Assembly (NCBI RefSeq): GCF_003627215.1
Contig: NZ_CP032677.1
Span: 2,671,501 to 2,735,500 of the forward strand
Direction: 5' to 3'
Length of the DNA: 64,000 bases
Source of the DNA: Pseudomonas sp. Leaf58
GTDB taxonomy: Bacteria; Pseudomonadota; Gammaproteobacteria; Pseudomonadales; Pseudomonadaceae
Part shown: piece after piece, positions 52,330 to 61,660 of the stretch
Position numbering within the stretch: the stretch's first letter is position 1
How the letters are laid out: every line of letters begins with the position of its first letter
Made by a program: the position numbers and the translations under genes
Notes under the pieces: generated by a model
Database searches by the model: none
What the model was told of the DNA's origin: nothing
What the model saw: only the letters and a program-made list of their open reading frames with translations

Positions 52330-53706
52330 TCAACACTCGACAAACGCAACGGCCAAGCCGCCGCGCGAGGTTTCCTTGTAGTTGGCATGCATATCCGCCC
52401 CGGTATCACGCATGGTGCGAATTACCCGGTCGAGTGAGATGAAATGCTCACCGTCTCCCCGCAACGCCATCTGTACGGCGTTAATCGCTTTTACCGCAGC
52501 AATCGCATTGCGCTCGATACACGGCACCTGCACCAGGCCGCCGACCGGATCGCAGGTCAGCCCAAGGTTATGCTCTAAGGCAATTTCGGCGGCGTTTTCC
52601 AATTGCGCTGGCGTAGCGCTCAGCAACTGGGCCAAACCGGCAGCGGCCATCGAACAGGCCGAGCCCACCTCGCCCTGGCAGCCCACCTCGGCACCGGAAA
52701 TCGACGCGTTCTTCTTGCACAGGATGCCCACCGCCGCTGCCGCCAGCAGGAAGTCCACCACATCCGCGTCGCAGGCGCCTGGGTTGAACTTCATGTAGTA
52801 GTGCAGCACCGCCGGGATGATCCCAGCCGCACCGTTGGTAGGTGCGGTGACCATGCGCCCGCCGGCAGCGTTTTCTTCATTCACCGCCAGGGCAAACAGG
52901 TTGACCCATTCCATGGCGCTGAGGGTGGAGCCGATCACATTGGGCTTGCCCAGCTCCTGCAGGCTGCGATGCAGCCGCGCCGCGCGGCGCTTGACCTGCA
53001 ACCCGCCAGGCAGGATGCCTTCGTTGCGCAAGCCGTTGTCGACGCAGTCGCGCATGGCCGCCCAGATACGCAGCAGGCCCTCACGCACTTCGGCCTCGGG
53101 GCGCCAGGCACACTCGTTGGCCATCATCAGTTGCGCCACGCTCAGGCCATGCGCCTTGCACAAAGCCAACATCTGCTCAGCACTGTCGAACTCGTAAGGC
53201 AGCGCCACCGCGTTCGCTTCGCCATGTGGCGCATCGACCTCAGCTTGCTCGACGATAAAGCCCCCTCCCACCGAATAGTAGGTTTGGCGCAACAGGCTGG
53301 CCTGCCCGTCCATGGCTTCCAAGCTCATGGCATTGGGGTGATACGGCAGGTTTTCGTCGAGCAATAGCATGTCGCGGCTATAGTCGAACGCCAGCGGGTG
53401 GCTGCCATCGAGCATCAAGCAGTGCTCCTGCAGCACTTGGCCGATACGCGACTCGATGGTGGCCGGATCAATGCGGTCCGGCCACTGCCCCATCAAGCCG
53501 AGCAGGCAGGCGCGGTCGGTGGCATGGCCAACCCCAGTGGCCGACAGTGAGCCGTATAGCCGCACCTCGACACGGCTTACCTTAGCCAATAGCTGTTGTT
53601 CACGCAGGGCCTGGGCAAACGTGGCGGCTGCCCGCATCGGGCCGACGGTGTGGGAACTGGACGGGCCGATGCCGATTTTGAAAAGGTCGAAAACACTGAT
53701 AGCCAT
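52330..53706 (-). CDS. sdaA: Iron-sulfur L-serine dehydratase (single-chain)
   Basis: This 458-residue [4Fe-4S] L-serine ammonia-lyase yields pyruvate and ammonia. Cluster cysteines are Cys343, Cys385 and Cys396. The protein ends in Cys458 (AVAFVEC), which in the Legionella enzyme of the same length and numbering folds into the active site as an autoinhibitory fourth ligand. The N-terminus MAISVFDLFKIGIGPSSSHT is typical and fixes ATG 53706; a 49-residue extension is spurious. It is divergent from a LysR gene. Confidence 0.95.
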   Translation of the reverse strand: MAISVFDLFKIGIGPSSSHTVGPMRAAATFAQALREQQLLAKVSRVEVRLYGSLSATGVGHATDRACLLGLMGQWPDRIDPATIESRIGQVLQEHCLMLDGSHPLAFDYSRDMLLLDENLPYHPNAMSLEAMDGQASLLRQTYYSVGGGFIVEQAEVDAPHGEANAVALPYEFDSAEQMLALCKAHGLSVAQLMMANECAWRPEAEVREGLLRIWAAMRDCVDNGLRNEGILPGGLQVKRRAARLHRSLQELGKPNVIGSTLSAMEWVNLFALAVNEENAAGGRMVTAPTNGAAGIIPAVLHYYMKFNPGACDADVVDFLLAAAAVGILCKKNASISGAEVGCQGEVGSACSMAAAGLAQLLSATPAQLENAAEIALEHNLGLTCDPVGGLVQVPCIERNAIAAVKAINAVQMALRGDGEHFISLDRVIRTMRDTGADMHANYKETSRGGLAVAFVEC

Positions 53707-53852
53707 GCTAATGCCTGAGCGTGCCCGGTGATGAGACCAGCACACGGTTATCTGGAAAAATTGAGCGGTATTGCGAATTTGCGCGATACTGCCGCGCTGG
53801 CTCAAGGATGACCAACGAAACTTCCTAAGCAAGGCTTTAGTGGTACTAAACA

Positions 53853-54794
53853 ATGCGACGACAACTCAATGGCCAGGTGTTCGTCTGGCTGCATGTGTTC
53901 GCCTGTGCCGCCCGGCACCTGTCCTTTACCCGGTGTGCCGAAGAGCTGCACATTACCCCGGGCGCGGTCAGCCAGCAGATGCGCCAGCTGGAAGAACGCC
54001 TGGGCTACCGGCTGTTCCTGCGTCGGGCGCGCGGCGTGGAGCTGAGCGCCGAAGGGCAACGCCTGGCACTCACGGTGACCGAAGCCTATGGCAACATCGA
54101 AGCCGAACTGCTGCGCCTGAACGCGGGTGAAATCCGCGGTACCTTGCGCCTGCGCTCAATCCCATCGTTCTTGGCCAAATGGCTCACGCCACGCCTGCCG
54201 CGCTTTCAACAACGCTACCCAGACATCGAGTTGCGCCTGGTTGCCGAAGACAGTGCCCAGGCGTTGCACCCCGGCGATTTCGACCTGGCCATCGACCTGA
54301 ACGATGGCAGCTACCCAGGCATGCTTTCGACGCCGCTGCTGGACGAGCAAATCTTCCCCGTATGCTCCCCCACCCTGCTGCGTGGCCGCCCGCCGCTGCA
54401 CGGGCCGGCGGACCTGGCGCATTACCCGTTGCTGCATGACATCACCGCCTGGCGCGGCAGTTCGGAATATGCCGAATGGGAGTTCTACCTGGAAGGCATC
54501 GGCGCCGCCGGCCTGGATGTGCGACGCGGGCATACCTTCAACCGCAACCACCTGACCATCGAAGCGGCGATTGCCGGCATAGGTGTGGCGATTGCCCGGC
54601 GCACGCTGCTTAACGACGAACTGGAGCGGGGTGCGCTGATCGTGCCGTTCGGCGTGCCGATCGCCAACCACAAGCGCTATGTGGTGCATTACCCGCCGGG
54701 CGGGTTGAACCAGCCAGGGGCGCGGGCGGTGCATGACTGGCTGGTGGAAGAAGCGCGCGGCTTCAGGGAACTGCACCCGCTAGGCAAGGATTAG
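53853..54794 (+). CDS. LysR regulator (GcvA/DsdC-like), divergent from sdaA
   Basis: This 313-residue LysR protein has the helix-turn-helix RHLSFTRCAEELHITPGAVS and a GcvA/DsdC-like effector domain (LTIEAAIAGIGVAIARRTLL). Members of this subgroup often control amino-acid catabolic genes, and the divergent sdaA, 146 bp away, is the likely target. The ATG at 53853 is used. The gene is followed by the repeat array at 54830. Confidence 0.88.
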   Translation: MRRQLNGQVFVWLHVFACAARHLSFTRCAEELHITPGAVSQQMRQLEERLGYRLFLRRARGVELSAEGQRLALTVTEAYGNIEAELLRLNAGEIRGTLRLRSIPSFLAKWLTPRLPRFQQRYPDIELRLVAEDSAQALHPGDFDLAIDLNDGSYPGMLSTPLLDEQIFPVCSPTLLRGRPPLHGPADLAHYPLLHDITAWRGSSEYAEWEFYLEGIGAAGLDVRRGHTFNRNHLTIEAAIAGIGVAIARRTLLNDELERGALIVPFGVPIANHKRYVVHYPPGGLNQPGARAVHDWLVEEARGFRELHPLGKD

Positions 54795-54829
54795 CCCAGT
54801 GGATGTCTTGGGCTTTGCGGTGATGCCAA

Positions 54830-54891
54830 GATCGAGCGCCGCCCTCGCGGCGCTTCGCGGGGCAAGCCCGCTCCCACATTTGTTTCGGGCC
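54830..54891 (+). repeat. Left 62-bp outer inverted repeat of the array
   Basis: It begins GATCGAGCGCCGCCCTCGCG and contains REP sequence (CTTCGCGGGGCAAGCCCGCT), ending with GTTTCGGGCC at the first unit. It matches the right arm at 61 of 62 positions. Confidence 0.95.
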
Positions 54892-55603
54892 AGTTACTCC
54901 TGTGAGGCCACCTCTGTCCGCCTTGTTTGCTCCATTCGATATCTAGGGGGCGGCTACTGTTCATCAGTCTTCAGCCATGCCCCCAGGCTGCAACCCACCT
55001 GGCACAGGAATAATTGGCCCGAAATTGTTTCGGGCCAGTTACTCCTATGAGCCCTCCCCTGTCTGCCTTGCTTGTTCCATTCGATATCTAAGGTTACGCA
55101 GCTGCGTCCCCCCATCCCCAGCCATGCACCCAGACTGCAACCCACCTGGCACAGGAATGATTGGCCCGAAATTGTTTCGGGCCAGTTACTCCTATGAGCC
55201 CTCCCCTGTCCGCCTTGCTTGTTCCATTCGATATCTAAGGTTACGCAGCTGCGTCCCCCCATCCCCAGCCATACACCCAGGCTGCAACCCACCTGGCACA
55301 GGAATAATTGGCCCGAAATTGTTTCGGGCCAGTTACTCCTATGAGCCCTCCCCTGTCCGCCTTGCTTGTTCCATTCGATATCTAAGGTTACGCAGCTGCG
55401 TCCCCCCATCCCCAGCCATACACCCAGGCTGCAACCCACCTGGCACAGGAATAATTGGCCCGAAATTGTTTCGGGCCAGTTACTCCTATGAGCCCTCCCC
55501 TGTCCGCCTTGCTTGTTCCATTCGATATCTAAGGTTACGCAGCTGCGTCCCCCCATCCCCAGCCATGCACCCAGGCTGCAACCCACCTGGCACAGGAATG
55601 ATT

Positions 55604-55665
55604 GGCCCGAAACAAATGTGGGAGCGGGCTTGCCCCGCGAAGCGCCGCGCGGGCGGCGCTCGATC
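55604..55665 (-). repeat. Right 62-bp outer inverted repeat of the array
   Basis: It begins GGCCCGAAACAAATGTGGGA and ends GGCGGCGCTCGATC; it is the reverse complement of the left arm with one mismatch in the GC-rich inner hairpin. Confidence 0.95.
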
Positions 55666-55723
55666 TGACAGGCAACATCCCTGTCAAGACGAACACCCCA
55701 CAGCGCCCTTAAAACACCGCGCC

Positions 55724-57145
55724 TTAATAAGCCTGCTTGCCCGTAAACGCATTCAGCGTGCGCACCAGAATCACGAAATCCAGCCACAGTGACCAGTTGT
55801 TGATGTACTCGATGTCCGAGTCCACCCGCTGGATCATCTGCTCGATATCCTTGGTTTCACCCCTGAACCCGCGCACCTGCGCCAGGCCGGTCATGCCAGG
55901 CTTGATATTGTGGCGGGCAAAGTAATCGACGATGTCCTGCGAATACAGCGTGTCATGTTGCAACGCATGCGGCCGTGGCCCAACCAGCGACATTTCCCCC
56001 GTCAGCACATTGAACAATTGCGGCAGCTCATCCAGGCTGGTACGGCGGATAAACGCTCCGATCCGGGTCAGCCGCGGGTCATTCCTCTGCGCCTGCTTGA
56101 CCACGCCTTCCTCCGGCTGGTGAACATGCATGCTTCTGAACTTCCAGATACGGAACGACTCGCCCGTCCAACCGGTGCGTTCTTGGCGGAAAAACACTGG
56201 GCCGCGGCTATCGAGCTTGATGGCCAACGCAACGGCCAGTAGCACTGGCGAGGCAAACAGTAGAATCAGCGCCGCCAACACCCTGTCCTCGAGGTTTTTC
56301 AGGAACAGGCTCATGCCCGTCAATGGCGTTTCCGACAAGGTCAGCACGGGGATCCCGGCAATTTCTCGCACGCTGTGGTTGATCAGCCGCAATGAGAAGA
56401 TATCCGGCACCCAGTTCACTGCAATGCACTTGTCGAGCAATTTGAAATACACATCGTTGATCACCTCCGAACCGCCCAACGGGGTCACCAAGTACACCGT
56501 GCGGATGCCGTGCTGGGCCAGGATTTCGTCCAGATCGGCAATGTGCCCGAGCACCGGCAGGCGCGGCTTGCCTTCGGTGCTTTCGCGCCCCGGCTCATCG
56601 ACCTTGTCGACCAGCACGCAACCCAGCACGCGCTCGCCAAACCAGGGGTTGTTGCTGATTTTCTGATACAGGAAGTTGGCCAGGTCACCGGCGCCAATAA
56701 TCAGTGCATTGTCTAGACGCGCATGCGCGGTAAAACGCTTTTGCAATTCACGTACGGCAAAGTGCAGGAACAACTGCGCGATGTAGCCAATGATGAACAA
56801 CTGCCCGACCAGTAGCCGCGAATAGGTTTCGCTCTGTTTGGTCAGGAAGGCCATGACCACCAGGAAGCAAAAGGTTGCCGACCAGGCCTTGAACAGCCGG
56901 AACGCTTTGATGGAAAGCCCGACGTTGGTCCGGTAAATCGCGTAATGATCGTAGATCACCGCCAGTGCACCAATCAGCAACAGCAGCATGATCACGTAAT
57001 CGGAAGTGATGTAGCCAAACTGTTCGTAGATCAGGTACCAGGCAATACCGGTCACGGCAATACCATCCAGGCCGGCCTGGATGGCGTTACTTACACTGCT
57101 TCTTCGCTGAAGTAAGGAACGACTGCTTCTGGGTTCGAAAACCAT
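55724..57145 (-). CDS. Polyprenyl-phosphate sugar phosphotransferase (WbaP/WcaJ type)
   Basis: This 473-residue integral membrane enzyme starts exopolysaccharide assembly by putting sugar-1-phosphate on undecaprenyl phosphate. Several N-terminal helices (about 20-115) precede a CoA-binding-like cytosolic domain and the C-terminal bacterial sugar-transferase domain with [20 protein letters not shown] and [12 protein letters not shown]. The ATG at 57145 is taken because GAGG sits six bases upstream; ATG 57157 and TTG 57205 are alternatives. The neighbouring glycosyltransferases on the same strand, and the order, resemble the KT2440 pea exopolysaccharide cluster. Confidence 0.92.
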   Translation of the reverse strand: MVFEPRSSRSLLQRRSSVSNAIQAGLDGIAVTGIAWYLIYEQFGYITSDYVIMLLLLIGALAVIYDHYAIYRTNVGLSIKAFRLFKAWSATFCFLVVMAFLTKQSETYSRLLVGQLFIIGYIAQLFLHFAVRELQKRFTAHARLDNALIIGAGDLANFLYQKISNNPWFGERVLGCVLVDKVDEPGRESTEGKPRLPVLGHIADLDEILAQHGIRTVYLVTPLGGSEVINDVYFKLLDKCIAVNWVPDIFSLRLINHSVREIAGIPVLTLSETPLTGMSLFLKNLEDRVLAALILLFASPVLLAVALAIKLDSRGPVFFRQERTGWTGESFRIWKFRSMHVHQPEEGVVKQAQRNDPRLTRIGAFIRRTSLDELPQLFNVLTGEMSLVGPRPHALQHDTLYSQDIVDYFARHNIKPGMTGLAQVRGFRGETKDIEQMIQRVDSDIEYINNWSLWLDFVILVRTLNAFTGKQAY

Positions 57146-57322
57146 TTCAGACCTCATCAATTCGAGCGTGGCAAGTGCCTTTGCATCCACCGACAGGGTT
57201 TGCAAATAGCTTATGCAAAACCCCTGCGGCTGGCCTATGCAAGGCCCAAGTCATTGATCTCACTGTAGCAGCCCCCCTGCTCGGCGTTCCCCGAATCATC
57301 GTCGATGTCGGTTTTGGCCGAT

Positions 57323-58081
57323 TCATCCGGTGTGCCTGGCCGAAACCACAGCCCGGCGGCATAGCAACGTGCGCAACAGGAACAGCGGGTTGCCCACCAC
57401 ATAACGCATGAACAAACGCTTGGGCTCGCGCAACAGCCGGTAAAGCCACTCACCACCAAAGCGACGCAGCCACTCCGGCGCCCGGTTGACCTTGCCGCCG
57501 AGAAAATCCAAGATCGCCCCACCGCAGACGATCAGGCACGGCCCGCCAGTGGCGGACAGCCGTGCAGCCACAGCCTCCTGCTTGGGCATGCCCATGCCCA
57601 GCACGATCAGTTCGGGTTGCTCTTGCCTGGCCAATTGCAGGTAGGTTTCGACACTGGCAAAGCCATCGTGAACCGACACCGGCACCACCCCGAACACGGC
57701 TTCACTGCGCTGCACAGCCTGGCCCAGGTACGGGTGCCGGGTGCCCCAGAACGCCACCCTTCGCCCACGGTAGGCCGCCAAAAGCCTGGGAATGAAGTCG
57801 GTGCCATTCATGTTCAAACCGGGCTCAAGCCCCAGGCGGCGATACAGGATCGACATGCCCGCGCCATCGCGCAGCAGCACATCGGCTGCAGACAGTGCCT
57901 GGCAATACTCGGCGTCGCGCACCACCAGGTTCATTGCATGGGCATTGACAAAGCCAAGCACCGTGACGGTTTGCGGGGCGGCCAAGCGCTCGACCAAGTG
58001 CTGCGCCGCAGCCTGGTCAGCCACCACCGTGAGCTTGCCGACAAGGGTCTTCCAGCGTTGCTGCCACTGCCAGTCAGCCAT
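57323..58081 (-). CDS. WecG/TagA/CpsF-family glycosyltransferase
   Basis: This 252-residue GT26 family transferase has family motifs VLGFVNAHAMNLVVRDAEYC, LLRDGAGMSILYRR, MNGTDFIPRLL and LGMGMPKQEAVAARL. It transfers a sugar to a lipid-linked precursor, probably on the cytosolic face. Its ATG overlaps the stop of the upstream GT2 gene (TGATG), so the two are translationally coupled. A gap of 177 bp separates it from the sugar-phosphotransferase gene downstream. Confidence 0.9.
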   Translation of the reverse strand: MADWQWQQRWKTLVGKLTVVADQAAAQHLVERLAAPQTVTVLGFVNAHAMNLVVRDAEYCQALSAADVLLRDGAGMSILYRRLGLEPGLNMNGTDFIPRLLAAYRGRRVAFWGTRHPYLGQAVQRSEAVFGVVPVSVHDGFASVETYLQLARQEQPELIVLGMGMPKQEAVAARLSATGGPCLIVCGGAILDFLGGKVNRAPEWLRRFGGEWLYRLLREPKRLFMRYVVGNPLFLLRTLLCRRAVVSARHTG

Positions 58082-59268
58082 CAGTCATCATCCCGTTTCG
58101 AACGCACCCATTCGACCTGGCGCTTGATCAGGAAACCCAAGTACAAGGGGACCTTTCTGGCCGCGTAAAAAGGCGCGTACAACAGCACGGAAAACGGGAT
58201 CAGTTCGCGACAGAAGCGCACCCATGCGAGCAACACCGCAAGGCCCAGCATGCCCATTGCGGCAAAAGCGATCCAGGCCGGGGCCGCCAGGCCGAACAAC
58301 AGGTACGCCAACCAGGTAACCAGGTTAAGGCCGATCAAGGCCAGCACCAGCAACGCCAGCGGGGGCACCAGCAGGTCCAGGGTCATGGCCAGCAGGCTGC
58401 CGTTGCGCGCTTTCAGCGCCGCCAGCGCACGCTTGGGCGCATCGGCCAGTATCAGCCCCAGGTGGCCGTGCTCCCAACGAGTGCGCTGGCTGTTCAAGCC
58501 TTGCTGGCTGGCGGGAAACTGGCTGGTAACCAGAGCCTCCGGGCAGAACACCGGCGCCTTACCCTGCTGGCAAAGGTCCAGGCCCAGCTTTATGTCTTCG
58601 ACCAGGTGACCATTGGCCAGGTTGACCATCGCCAGGTCGCGCCAGCCAAACGCCATGCCGGCGCCCATCAATTGGCAAGGCAGGCCCAGCCGGGTCCAGC
58701 CACGCGGGCGTACCAGGTTTTTCACGCGCCAGGCAAACTCGGCCACCTGCACTTTCAAACCGGCGCCGGCAGGTGCCCGCATCAGGTACAGCGACTGCAC
58801 CGGCCGTGCGACTTCGCGGTAGCGGCGGGCCAGGCGGTCGATTGCCCCCTCGGCCACCTGGCAGTCGGCATCCACCACGATCACTACGTCCGGTGGCTGC
58901 TGCGCCAAGTGCCGTACGCCAAAATCCAGTGCATAGCCCTTGCCGCGCAACAGGGCGTCATGGCGCTCGATAACTTCGGCGCCGGCCGCGCTGGCCAACC
59001 GCGCGGTGTCATCGGTGCAGTTGTCGGCCACCACCAGCAGGCGGTCCCCCTCTTGCAACTGCGGGCAAATGCTTGCCAGCGTTGCGCCGATGATCGACGC
59101 CTCGTCATGCGCAGGCACCAATATGGCTACTGACGGGCGCCCACCCTGGGGCAGTGCCCGTGCACGTGCCGGCAAGCAAGCCAGTAGCACTTGCGCGAAA
59201 AATACTGACACAGGGACAAGGGCGATGACCGCCACCAGGCCCAGTAACCATCCCAATACACTTATCAT
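58081..59268 (-). CDS. Membrane-anchored family 2 glycosyltransferase
   Basis: This 395-residue GT2 has one N-terminal and about three C-terminal membrane segments and a GT-A core: AILVPAHDEASIIGATLASI (nucleotide-binding), VIVVDADCQVAEGA (DxD) and the acceptor signature QRTRWEHGHLG. The layout resembles processive or membrane-embedded GT2 enzymes. Its stop overlaps the WecG-like gene start by one base, and it overlaps the upstream GT1 gene by four bases. A role in polysaccharide elongation is likely. Confidence 0.88.
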   Translation of the reverse strand: MISVLGWLLGLVAVIALVPVSVFFAQVLLACLPARARALPQGGRPSVAILVPAHDEASIIGATLASICPQLQEGDRLLVVADNCTDDTARLASAAGAEVIERHDALLRGKGYALDFGVRHLAQQPPDVVIVVDADCQVAEGAIDRLARRYREVARPVQSLYLMRAPAGAGLKVQVAEFAWRVKNLVRPRGWTRLGLPCQLMGAGMAFGWRDLAMVNLANGHLVEDIKLGLDLCQQGKAPVFCPEALVTSQFPASQQGLNSQRTRWEHGHLGLILADAPKRALAALKARNGSLLAMTLDLLVPPLALLVLALIGLNLVTWLAYLLFGLAAPAWIAFAAMGMLGLAVLLAWVRFCRELIPFSVLLYAPFYAARKVPLYLGFLIKRQVEWVRSKRDDD

Positions 59269-60467
59269 GCGTATGCCTTGAAGTAGCCGGCCAACCTGGC
59301 CGCTTCGGTGTCGATATCATGCCGATGCAGAACGCGTTGGTAGGCCGCCTCACCCATGGCCTGCAGCACCTCGACGGGTTGTGCCAGGCAGTCGGCCATG
59401 GCCGCCGCCAGCTCGTCCACGGCGCCGGCAGGGAACAACCAGCCGTTCTCGCCCGGCCGCACCAGCTCGGGGATGCCCGCCACATAGGTGGTCAGCACTG
59501 GCCGGCGCAACGCCATGGCCTCCATGATCACCACCGGCAAGCCCTCGGCAAAGCTGGGCAGCACCAGCGCGCGGGCGGCGAGGATTTCCTCGCGCACCTG
59601 TGCGCTGCTGATCCAGCCGGTGATGCGCACCTGCTGCTGCAAGCCGTGCCGGGTAATCAACGCCTCGATCTGCTCACGCATTTCACCGTCGCCGGCCAGC
59701 ACCAGCTCAAAGGCAATTGACTGGGCGGCCAGTATCTGCGCGGCCTCAAGCAACAACAGCTGGCCTTTTTGTTCGCACAAGCGGCCCACACACACCAGGC
59801 GCGGCGCGGCAGGCACGCTGACCGACGGCACTTCATGGAAGCTGCGCTCCAGCCCACAATGCACCACCTTGACCTTGGCCCAGTGGTCGTGCGCCACCCA
59901 GCGAAACAGCTGGCTGCGCCCGTAGGAGCTTACCGCCGCGACAAAGGCGGCACGCTTTACCTTTTCCCCCATGTGCAGGAACTGCGGCTTGTCGAACTCT
60001 TCAGGCCCGTGCACGGTAAAGCTGTACGCCGGCCCGCCCAGCACGTTGGCCAGCATCACCACTTCGGTGGAGTTGGTGCCAAAATGGGCGTGCACGTGTT
60101 GCGCCTCACTGGCGTGCAACCACTGCCGCAGCTGGCAGGCCTCGGCCAGATAGACCAGGTGATAGGGCCAGGCGCGGTCGGCCCGCAGGCCAAGGCGCAG
60201 GGCCAGCCACAGCGCTTGGAAAAATTGTTGCGGTTGTGCACACAGCACCTGCCAGGTGGGTGTCAGCAAACCCTTCAGGCCACCTTGCAGCACATAGCGA
60301 GTCTTGCCCCGTTCGGTAGCGTCCTCGGCATCCTGCAGCTCGGCATCCCAGCCCCGCAGGGCGATGCGCTGCACCTCTACCCCTTGCCGCTCCAGCGCCA
60401 AGATCTCACGGCGTATGAAGCTGTGGCTGACCTTCGGGTACTGATTGATGAAGTAAGCGATGCGCAT
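59265..60467 (-). CDS. Family 4 (GT-B) glycosyltransferase
   Basis: This 400-residue GT-B enzyme has the N-terminal MRIAYFINQYPKVSHSFIRR and the C-terminal nucleotide-sugar motif VLPSFAEGLPVVIMEAMALR (E-x7-E). It belongs to the Leloir GT1/GT4 group of exopolysaccharide synthesis. Its 3' end overlaps the GT2 gene by four bases. A 210-bp gap upstream separates it from the next GT2 gene; I saw only a short GATGCA/TGCATC inverted repeat at 60557-60577 there. Confidence 0.9.
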   Translation of the reverse strand: MRIAYFINQYPKVSHSFIRREILALERQGVEVQRIALRGWDAELQDAEDATERGKTRYVLQGGLKGLLTPTWQVLCAQPQQFFQALWLALRLGLRADRAWPYHLVYLAEACQLRQWLHASEAQHVHAHFGTNSTEVVMLANVLGGPAYSFTVHGPEEFDKPQFLHMGEKVKRAAFVAAVSSYGRSQLFRWVAHDHWAKVKVVHCGLERSFHEVPSVSVPAAPRLVCVGRLCEQKGQLLLLEAAQILAAQSIAFELVLAGDGEMREQIEALITRHGLQQQVRITGWISSAQVREEILAARALVLPSFAEGLPVVIMEAMALRRPVLTTYVAGIPELVRPGENGWLFPAGAVDELAAAMADCLAQPVEVLQAMGEAAYQRVLHRHDIDTEAARLAGYFKAYA

Positions 60468-60677
60468 ACGAATCCAAATCCAAACCCGCTTGATGACAAA
60501 CCACTCATGCAGCCCTTGACGTCAGGCTGTTGACTACTGGCGGTTTGTTCACTGTCGATGCACTTAGCAAATGCATCCCCCTGTTTCCCTTGTAGTCCAA
60601 GGTTGAGACCACTGCCTGGCAATATGCCTGCAAGCGGGCAAAAACATCGTCGAGCAACGCCTGGCGACGCCGGTTTC

Positions 60678-61655
60678 TCACTTGTATTCGATCAAAGCCG
60701 CCTTGCCGGCCGCGAAGCGGTGGCGCAAAAACTTCAACTGCCCGAGCATTTCCGGGAACTTACCCAACACCAGGAACACCGCCCGTAGCCAGTTCTCCCG
60801 CGCCGATTTACCACCGCGGCAGGCCAGGCGTACCGCCTGTAGTGGGTAGACCAACAGCAACAGCAGGCCCCAGCCACCCAGCAGCACACACGCCAGCAGC
60901 ACCACTATGGGGATGCCCAGGCCCCACAGCCAAGCCCGCCGCGACTCGCGCAGCCAGTGCCGCTCCGGCGGCTGACCATGCAGGTAAGCCCCCTCTGCAT
61001 AGGCATGGCCGGCACGCAGGCTGCGCCGCCACCATTGGCTGAAACGGGTCATTGCCGCGTCATGCAAGGTCATCTCGGCAGCCAGGCGCCAGACCTTCCA
61101 GCCCTTCGCTCGCAAGCGCACGCACAACTCCGGCTCCTCACCGGCAATCAGGTCAGGGCGGAAACCGCCGACGGCGGCAAAGGCGTCTACCCGCATCAGC
61201 GCATCGCCGCCGCACGCCTTGGCCTCACCGATGGGGGTATCCCATTCCAGGTCGCACAGCAGGTTGTACACCGACCGCTGGGGGAAGCGCTCACGCCGGC
61301 GGCCGCACACCACCGCCACCTCGGCATGGCCGTCGAGAAACGCCTGCGCGGTGGCCAACCAGCCACCCTCCACCTCACAATCGCCATCGACGAATTGCAC
61401 CAGGCGCATCGATGGCAGTAGCCTCTGCAACGCGGCAAAGCCTTCGTTACGAGCCCGCGCGGCGGTGAACGGGATGCCCATGTCCAGCGCCAGTACCTCC
61501 ACCCCCAGGCGCTGGGCCAGCTGCACTGAACCGTCGGTAGAGCCCGAATCGACGTACATGACCTTGTCCGCACCGTGCACCAGCGAACGCAGGCAGCGCT
61601 CCAGGCGCTGGCCTTCATTACGGCCGATCACCACCACACCGATACCGTTCGCCAT
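60678..61655 (-). CDS. Family 2 glycosyltransferase
   Basis: This 325-residue GT2 enzyme has IGVVVIGRNEGQRLERCLRS, MYVDSGSTDGSVQLAQRLGV, the metal motif VQFVDGDCEV (DGD) and a C-terminal hydrophobic segment (LWGLGIPIVVLLACVLLGGW). The start at 61655 has GAGG upstream; the frame could begin six residues earlier. Its start lies inside the end of the acyltransferase gene at 61661, six bases apart, which indicates coupling. Confidence 0.88.
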   Translation of the reverse strand: MANGIGVVVIGRNEGQRLERCLRSLVHGADKVMYVDSGSTDGSVQLAQRLGVEVLALDMGIPFTAARARNEGFAALQRLLPSMRLVQFVDGDCEVEGGWLATAQAFLDGHAEVAVVCGRRRERFPQRSVYNLLCDLEWDTPIGEAKACGGDALMRVDAFAAVGGFRPDLIAGEEPELCVRLRAKGWKVWRLAAEMTLHDAAMTRFSQWWRRSLRAGHAYAEGAYLHGQPPERHWLRESRRAWLWGLGIPIVVLLACVLLGGWGLLLLLVYPLQAVRLACRGGKSARENWLRAVFLVLGKFPEMLGQLKFLRHRFAAGKAALIEYK

Positions 61656-61660
61656 GGGCC

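Larger units (their letters stand above)
54830..55665. repeat. Tandem 147-bp repeat array enclosed by REP-containing inverted repeats
   Basis: Five units start at 54882, 55027, 55174, 55321 and 55468 (lengths 145, 147, 147, 147 and 146 to 55613). Each begins GTTTCGGGCCAGTTACTCCT and ends near TTGGCCCGAAA, so every junction is a hairpin TGGCCCGAAA-TTG-TTTCGGGCCA. Inside each full unit lie CGCAGCTGCG (a 10-bp palindrome) and a CGATATCTAAGG segment. Unit 1 is the most diverged; units 2-5 differ at only a few bases. Outer 62-bp arms at 54830-54891 and 55604-55665 are inverted repeats. The array fills nearly all of the 929-bp gap between a convergent LysR gene and the exopolysaccharide cluster. 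Because 147 is a multiple of three, both strands show long, misleading open frames. Confidence 0.96.

Noticed and set aside
54882..55613. CRISPR-like array
   Set aside because: The units are 145-147 bp and nearly identical along their whole length, with no short repeat and variable spacer pattern and no cas genes.
54954..55792. Two long open frames, one per strand (54954-55787 minus, 54977-55792 plus), with 49-residue protein repeats
   Set aside because: The 147-bp period keeps any frame open on both strands; there is no ribosome-binding site or codon bias, and the plus frame runs into the sugar-transferase gene.
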